Both the position numbers and the translations under genes were made by a program. Below the pieces are notes generated by a model that ran no database searches, was not told where the DNA came from, and was given only the letters and a program-made list of their open reading frames with translations. Of a stretch of 37,419 bases of DNA, positions 1 to 10,193 are shown piece after piece. Within the stretch, counting starts at the first letter, position 1, and each line of letters opens with the position of its first letter. The stretch comes from Cytidiella melzeri (taxonomy: Eukaryota > Basidiomycota > Agaricomycetes > Polyporales > Irpicaceae). The DNA lies in assembly GCA_022592445.1 (NCBI GenBank), contig JABYQR010000416.1, positions 1-37,419 on the forward strand, in the 5' to 3' direction.

Positions 1-1026
1 AGTTAAGCTTCAGAAAATGTACTTGCCACTTGCTGGCCTTCCTAACACTAGTCAACTACAAAATGCCAACCCAATCAGGCCCTAACCTGTTCTGGAAGTT
101 AATTAAAACAAGACATTTTAGTTCCTATATTTTGGGGGCACACAAATTTTCATTTCTGTTGCATCAGCAGTGGGCACTGCAACTAATTTTTCCACAAAGC
201 TCCACAAACACTAGTTGCTATCTGAGCAAGAGCTACCATCAGAACACAGCCTGTTGCATTTCCAATGAGGATGAGACAGTACAAACATCACCAGGATGCA
301 TGTAACTTGTTCTGAAAGTTGATTCACCCAAGACATTTCCATCTCCTGTATTTTTAGAGCAAGAGCAAAATTATGTTTTGCTGCTGTGCATCAACAGTGA
401 GTTCTCATCAGGTACTATATCACCTCAACCAGTTGTTGCATCAGGAGTAAACACAGCACAAGATTTATGACAAGATAAATAAAGTTCCTTGCTACCATTG
501 TTGACTACTGTTTTTGCAAATTATTCTTGCTTTGCCTGCAACCAAACTTGTTAATCATAATACAGTTTCTTAATTCTATGTCAAGTTGCTTGTTGAAGTT
601 TGTACAAATAGCCAATGTATTTACTAAAGTGAATATACACTGTCCGATTACTTGGCAAGTTTCTCACCAGGGGCAAAGTCACTTGTCCAAGTAACTATCT
701 CAGGCTGTATAATTTGATATTTACCTGTTTTGCTGCTACTAGTAACATACTTACTTGTTAAATTATCTATCCAGAACGAAGTTGCTTGGTCAAGCTGCTG
801 TCAATAGCAGAGTTACTTTCCAATGCAACTCAAAAAGTACTATTTCTTTCAACCTTCCAGAATTGTACTTGCTGCTTGCCAACCCTGCTGACTAACAACT
901 CAGATCAATCAAGATACCAAAGAGCTAGTTAATGGTTGGAGCAATATTATTCTGAATTCAGATAGTGCAAAAACAGATGATGTGTGCTAACCCATGATAC
1001 CCTGGGAGTGAACTCTGGAACAGTTA
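1..1026. other. AT-rich region without recognisable gene
   Basis: I see no coding region that I can support. The only open frames are short, lack similarity to any family I know and have no convincing codon pattern. The stretch holds a decayed direct repeat (listed separately) and is otherwise AT-rich, like the gene-free DNA at 23.7-25.3 kb. Confidence 0.5.
85..415. repeat. Degenerate direct repeat, period about 219 bp
   Basis: The segment starting near 85 (aacctgttctggaagtta, then aagacatttt, then a stretch ending gcatcagcagtgggca) recurs in diverged form near 304 (aacttgttctgaaagttg, aagacatttcc, gcatcaacagtgag). This is an old tandem duplication. No function is apparent. Confidence 0.5.
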
Positions 1027-1041
1027 CTACACCGCCAACTT
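1027..1041 (+). repeat. Left 15-bp terminal inverted repeat of candidate element
   Basis: CTACACCGCCAACTT. It is perfectly complementary to 2386-2400. Confidence 0.5.
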
Positions 1042-1082
1042 TTTCTCAGGGGTGTAGCTGGCTGATCTCCCGCCCCAGCTGA

Positions 1083-1274
1083 TTAGAGGGTATCCGGTGG
1101 AGAGTCAGCGGAAACGTGAAGTGAGAGACCAGGGATCTCATCGTAACTCGCGATTGTCTGGGGAATGTTCATCTGAGTGTCAGCTGAAATATGGGCCGTT
1201 TCCAAGCGGGCTGCGGGTGCAATAATTGCTATTCCTTGCTCTAACAATACTGCCTCTTTGCTTGGTGGATACAT
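1083..1274 (-). pseudogene. Minus-strand ORF fragment in TIR element, unknown function
   Basis: This is an open frame of 63 codons with ATG at 1274 and a stop at 1083, lying just inside the left TIR. The residues (rich in A, I and S, with a charged start MYPPSKEAVLLEQG) resemble no family I recognise. Its position near the end of the candidate element and its strand match the 2204-2338 piece, so both could be ends of one decayed transposon gene. That link is inference. Confidence 0.2.
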
Positions 1275-2203
1275 ATCAAATGGGATTGATTATAATTGTG
1301 CCGGTCCAGTGAATATACATGAGTAGACTAGTGACAACACACATAACATTTACTTCTATGATAATTTAGCATTGCAGGCCCATCCACATCTTACCAAAGC
1401 CAGCCTGGTCCCACCGGCTGAACTCATAGCACACCTGCTCTATCACACTCTCAACCCAGCGGCTCCAGCCTACCCAGCCTGTGTCCTGGCGGCGGTGGGT
1501 TATTCCCGCAACAGCTCATACCTCGCACTCAGGCCGGCATTCGGATCCTGCGGTGGTCCTCGCAAGGCACCAAACCTTGTGGCTCAAAGGATGCTTGAGT
1601 TTGTTGGATTTTAGACACAAACTCGCCTGGATTCTGCGTCGCAACCGCAATCCACAACTGTGCCTGCCGCAACCATCAACTCGAAGTGCCACTGAAGCAG
1701 GTCGCCCGTTTTCAATATTCCATGCGCGCACGACAAACAAAGGTCAACTCACCTCATCAGGAATTTAAGGTGTCAAGCAGACTAATAAACTACACCTTGG
1801 TGGGCTGGGCGGGGTTTTGGAGCACAGAGGAAGGGTACATATGAGTAGAAAGAATGGATGTTGGCAGACACGAGAGACTCACCATTAACCCAGTGACAAC
1901 CTTCTCTATGACACTCATGTGTATCACTTGGATCACAATTCTGACTACAGAGTGCAGGAATGGAGGAGAATGCAACAGAGAGAAGTCGAGAGCGACAAGA
2001 CAGCTGGCGTCGGAGTGCGAAAATAAGATGTTCCGTGAAATGCCGAGAGCTGTGAGCGCCACAAGTGCAAAACGCACGAAGTTGCAGCTCGCATTGGGTA
2101 GCTCATTGGTTATCTTTGTAGAAGCTTTTATAACCGGGAGAGTTGATGAATGTATGGACACAAAAGCTTTGTGAATTTTTTTGCTAATTAATGCAGCTTT
2201 TAT

Positions 2204-2338
2204 CTAGCTGTAGAGTATATCTGGTACGGGAGCGCTAGCTCTCGCGGCAATCCAACGACACGCCTGGGGATCAACAGAGTTCAACTCCGATGACTCTCCC
2301 AGGCGCGGCTTTCTCGCGCGTTCATCCTCCGATTCCAT
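2204..2338 (-). pseudogene. Possible 5' exon of decayed gene in TIR element
   Basis: A 44-codon frame starts at ATG 2338 (MESEDERARKPRLGESS...) about 50 bp inside the right TIR and ends at a TAG at 2204. The hydrophilic, acidic-basic start and GC-rich third positions look like a genuine nuclear-protein start. GTACCAG near the end could be a splice donor. No downstream exon is recognisable between 1300 and 2160, although open minus-strand frames exist there. Function unknown. Confidence 0.2.
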
Positions 2339-2385
2339 CACCCGCTGATCATGAGCAGCGTCTCCCCTGGAATCCGAGAAACAAT

Positions 2386-2400
2386 AAGTTGGCGGTGTAG
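2386..2400 (-). repeat. Right 15-bp terminal inverted repeat of candidate element
   Basis: AAGTTGGCGGTGTAG on the plus strand, the reverse complement of 1027-1041. Confidence 0.5.
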
Positions 2401-2724
2401 CCCCTCAAACCCTTTGCAAACCCCTTATCCTCCACAGGGGTAAGGGTATTCAAAGATAGGGGTAAGGGTACTTGGAGCACAGTGGTGGTTTTACCCTTGC
2501 TATTCACTAGTCTGTCACAACTAGCCTGGTTTTCTCAATTATTTTCTAATTCTTCTCACTTGTGGTCACACTTTCACATTGCTTTGATCATTTAATCTTG
2601 AGCAATGCTGCACAGTTCTAACTGATGCTGATGGAATGTGCTAGAGCATCAAAAAAGCTATGCAGTTCCATTTCATGGTAGTGATAGGGGTACAGACCTG
2701 GTACCAGGGGTTCTTGCCAAAATG

Positions 2725-2732
2725 TATATAAA
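2725..2732 (+). promoter_or_regulatory. Possible TATA box of secreted-protein gene
   Basis: TATATAAA lies about 525 bp upstream of the ATG at 3257. The long interval, rich in CT and with stop codons in all frames, would be 5' leader. This is weak evidence on its own. Confidence 0.25.
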
Positions 2733-3022
2733 TACCTTGGACTTCACTCTGAAGTCTTTAGATTCCACCTCTTGTCCTCTCACCTCTCCTTGTGTGAGCT
2801 TGCTTGTTGCATTGTTAACTCTCCCAGTCTACTCAACATTCACATCAACATCAACATCATCATCACCACCTTCCTCATTGCATATTCCTTTGCCGTCGCT
2901 ATCCCCACCAGTCTCATCATCATCATTACCTCCATCATCATCTACCCCTTGCCACTCTGTCTTGAGTTGTGTAGGTGTGGCCATCACATTGTTCTAGGTT
3001 TCTTCATTGCTTAGTGCTGGAT

Positions 3023-3256
3023 GGTCAGTCACCATCATGTCTGCATAGTGGCACTTGCCTTGGGCGACTGTACTGAAACTGTTCTCACAGCTAGCTATCT
3101 TCTCAAAACCCTTTTGAATTGCCCTTCTGCATTCTATTCTGTCATCACCTGGTCAGTCACCATCAGGTTCCATGTTACACTTGCCTGAGGTGATTGTACT
3201 GAATTTTGTTCTTTTTCAAAGTGTTTTCAAATTGCCCTTCACCATCCTATACCATC
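3023..3256 (+). repeat. Duplicated 5' leader of secreted-protein gene (128-bp period)
   Basis: Two diverged tandem units begin with GGTCAGTCACCATCA at 3023 and 3151. Each runs through a CACTTGCCT...GTACTGAA block to a TTTTGAATTGCCCTTC-like block just before the ATG at 3257. The same blocks (GCTGAAACTGTTCTTACAGC, AAATTGCCC, CATCCTATA) occur upstream of the related gene at 16707. The leader is therefore conserved between paralogs and duplicated here. Confidence 0.55.
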
Positions 3257-3814
3257 ATGCGGGTCTTGACCTCTCTCGTTTTGTTCACTGCCATTGTCAC
3301 CGGCACACTTCACACAGTGACTCCTGTGTCTGCCTCCCCGTACAGAAGCAGAAGATCCTGCTCTCCTACTTCCTCTGGAATTGGTGGCTCAGAGAGCCGA
3401 AGCATGACCGATATTTCCAACCTGCATGATGCAGTTAATCTCACCAAACGGGGAGACTCACTACCATCAGCAGAGGAGCCACTGCACATGCAGGGCAAAT
3501 CGCACGAAAGGATTACTCTCCAAAATCTAGACATTATTCGAGAACTACTGGTTCAAAATAATGCAAAATATGTTCAATTAACGCTTCGGGTGGACCGAGA
3601 GATGGGCGGGAACCCTCATTATATACCTACGCCTAATGCCATTGATGCCATTTCCAAGGAGATTGGGGTTACACATGAGCAAGTATGGGCCGCCGTCAAT
3701 TTTGCGGCATTTGGCATGCATCAGTTTCCGGACGAAGGAACAGAACATAATCTAAAACCGACAGGTCGAAATTTGTTTGGCTTACCGACTGAAGATTCGT
3801 CCCAAGGGCTCTAG
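3257..3814 (+). CDS. Small secreted protein with Kex2-like site, unknown function
   Basis: This 185-residue single-exon product starts at ATG 3257, the first ATG that gives a signal peptide: MRVLTSLVLFTAIVTG, then a small-residue region ending PVSASP at about residue 28. A dibasic LTKR site near residue 63 could be cut by a Kex2-type protease. The remainder is hydrophilic, with a helical stretch (EEPLHMQ... to LVQNNAKYVQ) and a motif HYIPTPNAIDAISKEIGVTHEQVW. No catalytic motif is visible. The start, the signal peptide and the residues just after it (APYGSR in one, SPYRSR in the other) match the gene at 16237-16707, and the 5' leaders match too, so they form a paralogous pair. It lies 229 bp upstream of the helicase/DUF6589 element. 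A secreted or effector-like role is inference only. Confidence 0.6.
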   Translation: MRVLTSLVLFTAIVTGTLHTVTPVSASPYRSRRSCSPTSSGIGGSESRSMTDISNLHDAVNLTKRGDSLPSAEEPLHMQGKSHERITLQNLDIIRELLVQNNAKYVQLTLRVDREMGGNPHYIPTPNAIDAISKEIGVTHEQVWAAVNFAAFGMHQFPDEGTEHNLKPTGRNLFGLPTEDSSQGL

Positions 3815-4043
3815 CAGAAGGCGGTGGATCGGTGTCAGCCAATTGTGTAGACGTTTTGTGCCAGCTAGTTCGTTGCCCGTTCAATTCATGTATCGAAAGT
3901 GTGACTCGTTCAAAAGCTGGGTGCAACAGAGAGGTGTGAGTCGGCTTAGAGGTCCTGTGCGATTTTGGTCAACGGTGCTACATGTGTGGCGTACCGTTGC
4001 TAACTATGTGGCCCCTTAGTCTCAGATTTGAAGTGACAGTGTT
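3815..4043. other. Spacer between secreted-protein gene and TIR element
   Basis: There is no supportable gene. The composition is mixed. It forms the left flank of the 4044-10217 element, and its last bases (tgacagtgtt) do not match the right flank (gaaccacgcg), so no target-site duplication is evident. Confidence 0.5.
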
Positions 4044-4067
4044 TGGCACAGTCCCCCCGTGGGAACG
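4044..4067 (+). repeat. Left 24-bp TIR of helicase/DUF6589 element
   Basis: It begins TGGCACAGTCCC and ends GTGGGAACG. It is perfectly complementary to 10194-10217. It lies 156 bp upstream of the helicase start codon and so may also be part of its promoter. Confidence 0.75.
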
Positions 4068-4222
4068 AATGAGCATGAAAATTTCGCGGCCAGCCTCGGC
4101 AAACGCGCCCACGTGATGAGGCGCTTCGCATATCGCTCCGTCGACGACCTCGTTTGTACGACCTCCTCGCGACGACGCACTTCGTCTCCGTACGCTCTAT
4201 TAATCAAACAGTACAGTCCGCT

Positions 4223-6278
4223 ATGTCGATGGATGAGGAACCGGCTGTCAACAGCAAGGAGTGGCTGGCCAAGCTGCTGCGCGAGAAATGTGGGTACAAG
4301 GAGTTGCACGACTACCAGCTCCAACACGGCCTCGATCTCATCAACGGACGCGACCTCGTGCTTGTCGTACGGCCTGGAGGAGGGAAGACAACAATTATGC
4401 TTGCGCCGCTGCTCGCAGCGCAGGCCAGGGGAGAGGATGGAATAGCACTGATTGTTGTACCAACGAAACTGCTTTCGGAGCAATTGGTACGTTGATGTAC
4501 TTGACTCTCGCGCGAGTAACTCATTTACATTCACTTAGGCAGGGGTAGCTTCGACGCGAGGTCTTCACGCGCTTGCTATCAACGAGGACACTGTCCGTGA
4601 CACCGACTTGTTCAAGGACTTGGCAACCAATGGAGGGATTCGCGTAGGCGTCATGAGCCCACAAATGCTCCGCGGTCAGAGGATGTCGCGTTTCCTCGCG
4701 TCAGTGGAACAGAAGGAGGCCGTCCGGTGGATGATGGTCGACGAGGCGCATCTGACATGCGAAGACAGCGGCGGCTGGCGCACCGCCTATACGGAGATCA
4801 AGTTCATGCGCGCGAGACTCTTTTCGAGGACCGTATGGGCTGCGTTTACTGGGACGTCGACCCCTCAAGAGGCGCTACGCATGGCCAGGCATCTTGGGTT
4901 CAAACCGGGACACTACATCAATGCACGATACTCAGTCGACATTCCCTCTATCAAATACATCACGCGCTTCATGGCCTATCCTCACTCTGGTGATCAGTTC
5001 TTTGACCTTGCTTTTCTCATCCCGCAACACATGACATCACCCGACGACATTCCGCGTACCTTCGTTTTCTGTGACACTATCGAGATGGGCTCGCGCATCA
5101 TGACATTTCTCGACAATCTCATTCCTCCGTCAGTGTTCCGGCGCGGGGAAGTCATTAAGTCATATAACTCGCTCATGCCGGTTGACTACCGCCAGCACTT
5201 TATCAGGGATATCACTGATGGGACGACGCTACGGATTGGTGTATGCACGGACACCTGTACGTACGGTCTCGACGTTCCGTGTATACGTCGTGTTGTCATC
5301 TACGGCCTATGTGATGACTTCAATACGGAGAAGCAGCGGCTATGTCGTGCCGGGCGTGACGGGCTTCCCGCAGTTGCTTATTCAATTGTGCCAGAGTGGG
5401 TTCGAGAGTTGCCAGAGGAAGAGGTTACTACTGCACAGGCCAAGGAGAATGCTGCGAGACGAGTGAAGCTATCCGACGTAGTACGTCAGTGGCATAACCC
5501 TACACGAGACCTTTGTCCTCGGGCCATTGACTGCAGACACAACGAGCAGGACCTCGACGCTGCGTCACGGTTGCAGCCAATATCATGCTGTTCGTTGCAC
5601 GACCCTGAGCCTGAACACAGCAGCGACCAGAAGGCCATTGAGCACTGGGTTGCATGGACACACACCGAAAATCGCAATGACCTGCAGAAACAACCCGCTC
5701 CTCGCTCAGACGGGACACACAGAGCATTGGAGCCTCAGATGGTGAAGTCGCTGACGCGCATGCTGATGGAATGGCGAGGTGCAACATGGACCCATCTCCG
5801 CGGCGACACTCTCAACAAAACCTGCGAGCATTTCTTATCAACAACAAGTCTCATTCGGATCGCTGAAAAGGCACATGTGTGCACAACAGTCCAGCGACTT
5901 GAGCAGGTCATTGGAGTTCTGGGATGGAAATATTTGGACCAATGCGGCGAGGATCTTGTAGCATTTTTGGCCAAAGTCATGGAAGGGTTCGACGCGATCT
6001 TCGATGCTCGTATAGCCACTGGGGAGGACGACCAATCCAGCGATATTGTTGGTGAAGATTGGGAGCTGAACACAATGAACGTAGACTCAAATGACAACCC
6101 AAGTCAAACACAAGGTATATCTGTCACTGATGTGACAAACACTGTGGCAAGGGAACAGAGTGCACCTCGATTACGACTGATATTTTCTGCAAAACGTGCA
6201 GTGGTACATGATGAAGAGATGGAGATGGTAGCCAAGCGTATCAAGGTAGAGAAAGAAAATTGTACAGCGGCTCTGTAA
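4223..6278 (+). CDS. RecQ-like ATP-dependent DNA helicase (two exons)
   Basis: Exons 4223-4486 and 4539-6278 are joined across a 52-bp GT-AG intron and give 667 residues. The start is ATG 4223; the frame is open further upstream but without an ATG. Superfamily 2 motifs are in order: Walker A RPGGGKTT (about 50-57), Ia VVPTKLL (78-84), DEAH (156-159), III AAFTGTSTP (about 189), IV TFVFCD (262-267), V GVCTDTCTYGLDVP (about 322-335) and VI QRLCRAGRDG (354-363). A cysteine group (C414, C420, C438, C439, then LHDP) stands where RecQ proteins have their zinc-binding part, but in an unusual form. I see no winged-helix or HRDC domain. Residues 500-667 are unassigned, with an acidic stretch and a basic end (AKRIKVEKEN). 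Such proteins unwind DNA 3' to 5' using ATP. It lies inside the 24-bp TIRs, convergent with the DUF6589 gene and overlapping it by 38 bp. The frame is intact. Confidence 0.85.
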
Positions 6279-9200
6279 CAGGACTACTACTATCTGAAAT
6301 TGAATGTATACCATTGTCAGCAGTGATTGGTGCTGGAGGCCCATGTAAAGCAATCTCGTCAGGTGCTACATCTGTAAGAATATCTACATTGACACTTGCT
6401 GAGGCTGTAGCTGTGCGGTTGAGAAATGTGGCTAGCTGTCCATCCCGCAGCTTACGATAACCAACATCAAACTCATTCGGCACTTCATAGGCCTGCTGGC
6501 GACCAGGGCAGAAGCACAATAGGCTGTCTGAACGGTAACGGGCTCCTAGTGCATTTAGATCTTTGCTCCGATCTGCATCTGGATGATAGCCACTTGACTT
6601 CTTTAGTCCAAAGATGGCGGGGAGTGCTTCTCGAAGAGCTTGGAATCCTGACAGGTTGAGCGCAATGGTATTCTTCATGAATGGCGAGTCAAAATCTAAA
6701 GTCTTCTTGACAAGGAGATTCTTCAGCCAATGATTGAGATGCTCCATGAGAAGATCACCCTCGTGCCAGCAACCAGGAAGGCCTGAAGGGTTCACAAGAT
6801 AGTTGTTGAGTAAGGCAATTCGAGTTTCTGGTGGGTAGTCCTTGATAAAATGACAAGCAAGCTCCAGCATCTCGTTGCCATAGTTAGTTGATCCGGCACC
6901 CCAGAAAGAAAAACGGAGCAGCTAGTACACACTATTGTATGAGCAATGCACATAGCCTGTGAGAATATGATACATACCTTGAGTATTTCAAAGACTCGAC
7001 CAATATCTCCTTCTGCTACTCCAGCATAGAATTCTGTATACCAGAAAACAGTCCTCATAAAATTTGTGGTATTAATCATGGCCTGATCACCCTTGAAACT
7101 ACTACCAGAAGCGAAGCCGCTGGCAGACACATGTTGCTTTCCTTTTTTTGTCCGCTGAGCTACTGATGCACTTCCTATTTCTTGATCGGAGGAGGAATTG
7201 TTGCTATCTATATGAGTGTACTCAGAACACACAGCATCAGCGTGCAACATATTACATACTGGACATCAATGGTGCAATTATTGGTCCATACAATGTTGTG
7301 TTGCGTGGCCTATATCCAAACGCATCATCATACGCTGCAAGAGTGAGATAGCGCTTGTAAACCTTGGCTGAAAATTCCATGAGGTGCTCAAAAGAGCAGT
7401 TTGCAAATGGACCATTGTTGCCGAAGTAATTGGCAAGGCAGGTCAAGAGTGGCACCTTCACGTCACAGGTTTCGCTACTGTCTTCCTCGCAAATCAGTCT
7501 ATTAATTTTTCCCTGTGAGATAGACATATTGAGCTAAGTGGTAAAAGCGTACCGTAGTGCTTCAAGTATCATAGCTTCAAAACTGTCTTGCAGAAGGTGG
7601 TGCGTAGGATAGAAGTCGCATTTGACTGGGTTATACTTGTTTCGTCCGAGAGTGTGACAATCTTGATGTAAACCATATGTTCCCTTCTCCAGCTCTCCAT
7701 ACCAGTGCAGCCGAACAATTGCCTTTTGCCACGCCCACTTCATATGCCATAGTTGAATAGTAGGCCGTGCCCAGATGCGACAATTGAATGGGCTACCCGC
7801 TTTACGCATATAGACAATGAGCTTCCGTATGCGATCAATAGTAAGCTGGTCGCCACAAATGAAGAGGAAGATTGTAGCCAACCACTCCGGAATGATGCAG
7901 AGTTGCTTCAGCACAATATCCATCAGCACAGAGTCAACACCCTTAGTTGTAGACTCGTTGATGTTTGAGCACCGTAATGTCACGATTTCTGTCTTCCGAA
8001 GTCGAAGGCGGTGCCTTTGGTGTGTTTCCGAAAACAGCTTCTCAACAGCACGGCTATGTGTAGCTAGGACAGGTATCCAGTGCACCCATATTCGCAAGAT
8101 TGTTGCAGCTCCAACACCGGCAATGTGATCCCAATTAATGTCCTCCTCAAGTTCTTCAAATGTTAGGTCAGCGCGAGGATTGTTCTTCATGTGTGCCTCC
8201 ATAGCTTGGCGATCAAACGCTCCAGGTGGTACGTCCTCGAGCTTGATGACAGCTCCCGCAGTCCCACTCTGAATCTCATCGTAGGTGGCCAAAGTCTTCT
8301 GCCATGCATGGTGGGCCTTGTTGATGTTATCGAAGATGATTTGGAATAGCGGTATGCCGTCCTTGACAGACCGGCCCCATTCCTTCAAGGTCTCTGACTG
8401 TCCATCTCCGAGCTGTTGAAGAAGCTCAAGTGTTGTGTTGTATGAGATGCACAGGCCAATCCGGCAGAGAACTCGAAAGACATCGCGATGAACATTTGTA
8501 GAGAAGAGGAATACGCCAAGAAACTTCTGGAACATGTTTGCGAAGCGGTATCGGAAGGCCAGCATCATTAATACAGCAACTGTAACTCCCTACATGCAAT
8601 GTCAGTGGTAGAGCAGCATAGAGAAGTTGACAGAACTCACGAGCCAAACATCCCGTGTGGAATCTGTGTTTTTGTCAGCCGGGATCTCGTCAAACAGAGC
8701 TGGACGGGGAGCTGCATCCGGGAGTTCTACAACTGGCTCTGGTTCACCTTCGAGGGGACTCGTAATACGAGCGGCGACCTGGCTCTCAAGCTTCTGGCGT
8801 GCAGTCTTTGATGTGGCAGCAGTAGCAAGGACTGCGAAAAGAGCTGGAGCAGTCTGCGCAATCATCTCCTGCTTTACTGTGAGGCTGTACGAGCACAACA
8901 TGGACCAAGTCATGTCCTGTGACCGGCTGGTCATACCGTGTGATGGATTGACTAGCAAATCAGCTTCTCTGTCTACTTCTGTGAGGACCCGGCATAGTGC
9001 CCAGTCAAGCAAAGCATTCTGTGTCGTCAAACGAGGCTGAGTGGCCTCAGTGCTTGCGAGTAAACGCGACGAGGGTGGTAGCGCATAGCGAGGTAAGGAG
9101 GGGAAGAGGGGAGCGCTGTTGGCCAATCCAAACTTTGAAACATGTGCGTGATTGTAAAGTGCACGGACAACATCAACAGGTCGAGTACCCTCCTTGCTAT

Positions 9201-10055
9201 CCCCTCGTACAAATGTGCTGACAGTCTTGATGACCGCAGGGTACTGTGTGTGCTTCTCGGATAGGAATGCCATCAGAAACTCGCCAAAGGGCTCAAAACC
9301 GGCAGCCTTGATGCAGTTGAGGACGACGAGGAGCCGTGTTTCAACTGTAGCATGCAGGTACCAAAGGTGGGGCTTTGTAGGGTTGATGGTGGTCAGCGGC
9401 ACATTTCCGAACGCCTTAGCACCAAGGTTGGCTGCGGCAAGCTGCTTTATACCCTGAGTAGCCCCTGGAAGCGGAGGTAGAGCTCTTGGGGGTAGAGTGT
9501 CTCTTGGGGGGAACTGGCCGTGCATGGGAGAAGGTGAGGGAGTAGCATAATGATATCCGGCACCAGGCGGGTGCTGCACAAATGTAGCAGGAGTGGCGAC
9601 GGGTGGATTTAATGGTGTTGCTGTATATGGACGCTGCGCGAATGTGAAAGGAGTGGTGGGTGGTGGATTCGAAAGGGCCGCGGCATATGGAGTTTGGTGA
9701 GGGTGGTAGTGGTGTGGCGGTGTCAAAGAAACAGCTGCGCCGGCTCCAATAGCTACTGGTGCGCGATATTGTGGCTCATGCGAGTTGGCCGGTCTTTGTT
9801 CTACACCGGAAATATCAGTACAAATTACAACTTCAAAGACTGTATGACAGATCTAACACTTACCTGGCTCGGTGGATGCGGGCGCAGACAGGCCTTGAGG
9901 GCCGCGGTTTGGTCGATCGCGCAAGTCGGCCGATCTTTGTTCTACTCCGGAGATTTCAGCACAAGCTACTACTTCGAGACTGTACTACTGATCTAACACT
10001 TACCTGGCTCAGCGGATGTGGGCGCAGACAGGCCTTGAGGGCCATTAGAAGCCAT
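6241..10055 (-). CDS. DUF6589-type large protein, candidate transposase (seven exons)
   Basis: The exons I infer, 5' to 3', are 10055-10004, 9941-9864, 9800-8641, 8589-7553, 7512-7260, 7207-6978 and 6921-6241, with GT-AG introns of about 40-63 bp and a product of about 1160 residues. The first 150 or so residues are Pro/His/Thr-rich and low complexity. The core resembles fungal DUF6589 proteins: FDNIN (D about 517), GDQLTIDRIRKL (D about 677), then FSFWGAGSTNYGNEMLELA and GCWHEGDLLMEHLNHWLK (E about 996, followed by E-x-x-N). Acidic residues in this order recall RNase H-fold (DDE) transposases; that is inference. The exon 4/5 junction leaves a one-base frame mismatch with the canonical splice sites, so there may be a frameshift or a non-standard site. 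The first two exons are duplicates of each other. The ATG lies 138 bp inside the right TIR. Confidence 0.7.
9783..10043 (-). repeat. Tandem duplication of exon plus intron, 140-bp period
   Basis: The block containing an exon end (GGCCCTCAAGGCCTGTCTGC...GAGCCAG), a GTAAGTGTTAGATC donor, an intron and its TAG acceptor occurs twice, at about 9783-9902 and 9923-10043; donors lie exactly 140 bp apart (9863 and 10003). The extra exon is 78 bp, a multiple of three, so the repeat adds 26 residues (EQRSADLRDRPN...) without breaking the frame. Confidence 0.75.
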
Positions 10056-10193
10056 GATATAGCGATAGTTAACAAAAAGAGATGTATGAGACGATAGGGG
10101 CCCTAGTAATGTGGTAGACGAGGACGAAGTACGGCCAGCGCTTGCGCGCGATAACTTCAAGTCGTTTGTGCCGTCGGCATGATTCTACTCCGA

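Larger units (their letters stand above)
1027..2400. mobile_element. Candidate TIR-bounded DNA element, probably non-autonomous
   Basis: A perfect 15-bp inverted repeat, CTACACCGCCAACTT, sits at 1027-1041 and, as its reverse complement, at 2386-2400. Similarity continues a few bases inward (TTTCTC on both sides). The enclosed 1374 bp is more GC-rich than its surroundings and carries minus-strand open frames that look like remnants of one gene: an amino-terminal piece at 2204-2338 and a carboxy-terminal looking piece at 1083-1274. I could not find a target-site duplication (flanks gtta and cccc). The family is not assigned. It may be a deletion derivative of a larger DNA transposon. Confidence 0.45.

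Noticed and set aside
1854..2174. 106-codon plus-strand frame, with a 123-codon frame opposite
   Set aside because: The two frames overlap on opposite strands, neither resembles a known protein, and both lie in the candidate TIR element.
3206..3256. Longer start for the secreted protein at 3206
   Set aside because: The frame is open there but has no ATG at 3206, and the ATG at 3257 starts a proper signal peptide.
4154..4222. Upstream start for the helicase at 4154
   Set aside because: The codon there is TTG; the first ATG in frame is 4223.
4223..6278. Telomere-linked RecQ helicase
   Set aside because: No telomere repeats (TTAGGG arrays) are seen nearby; the GGGGTAAGGGTA words near 2440 are only two loose copies, and the TIR context fits a mobile element better.
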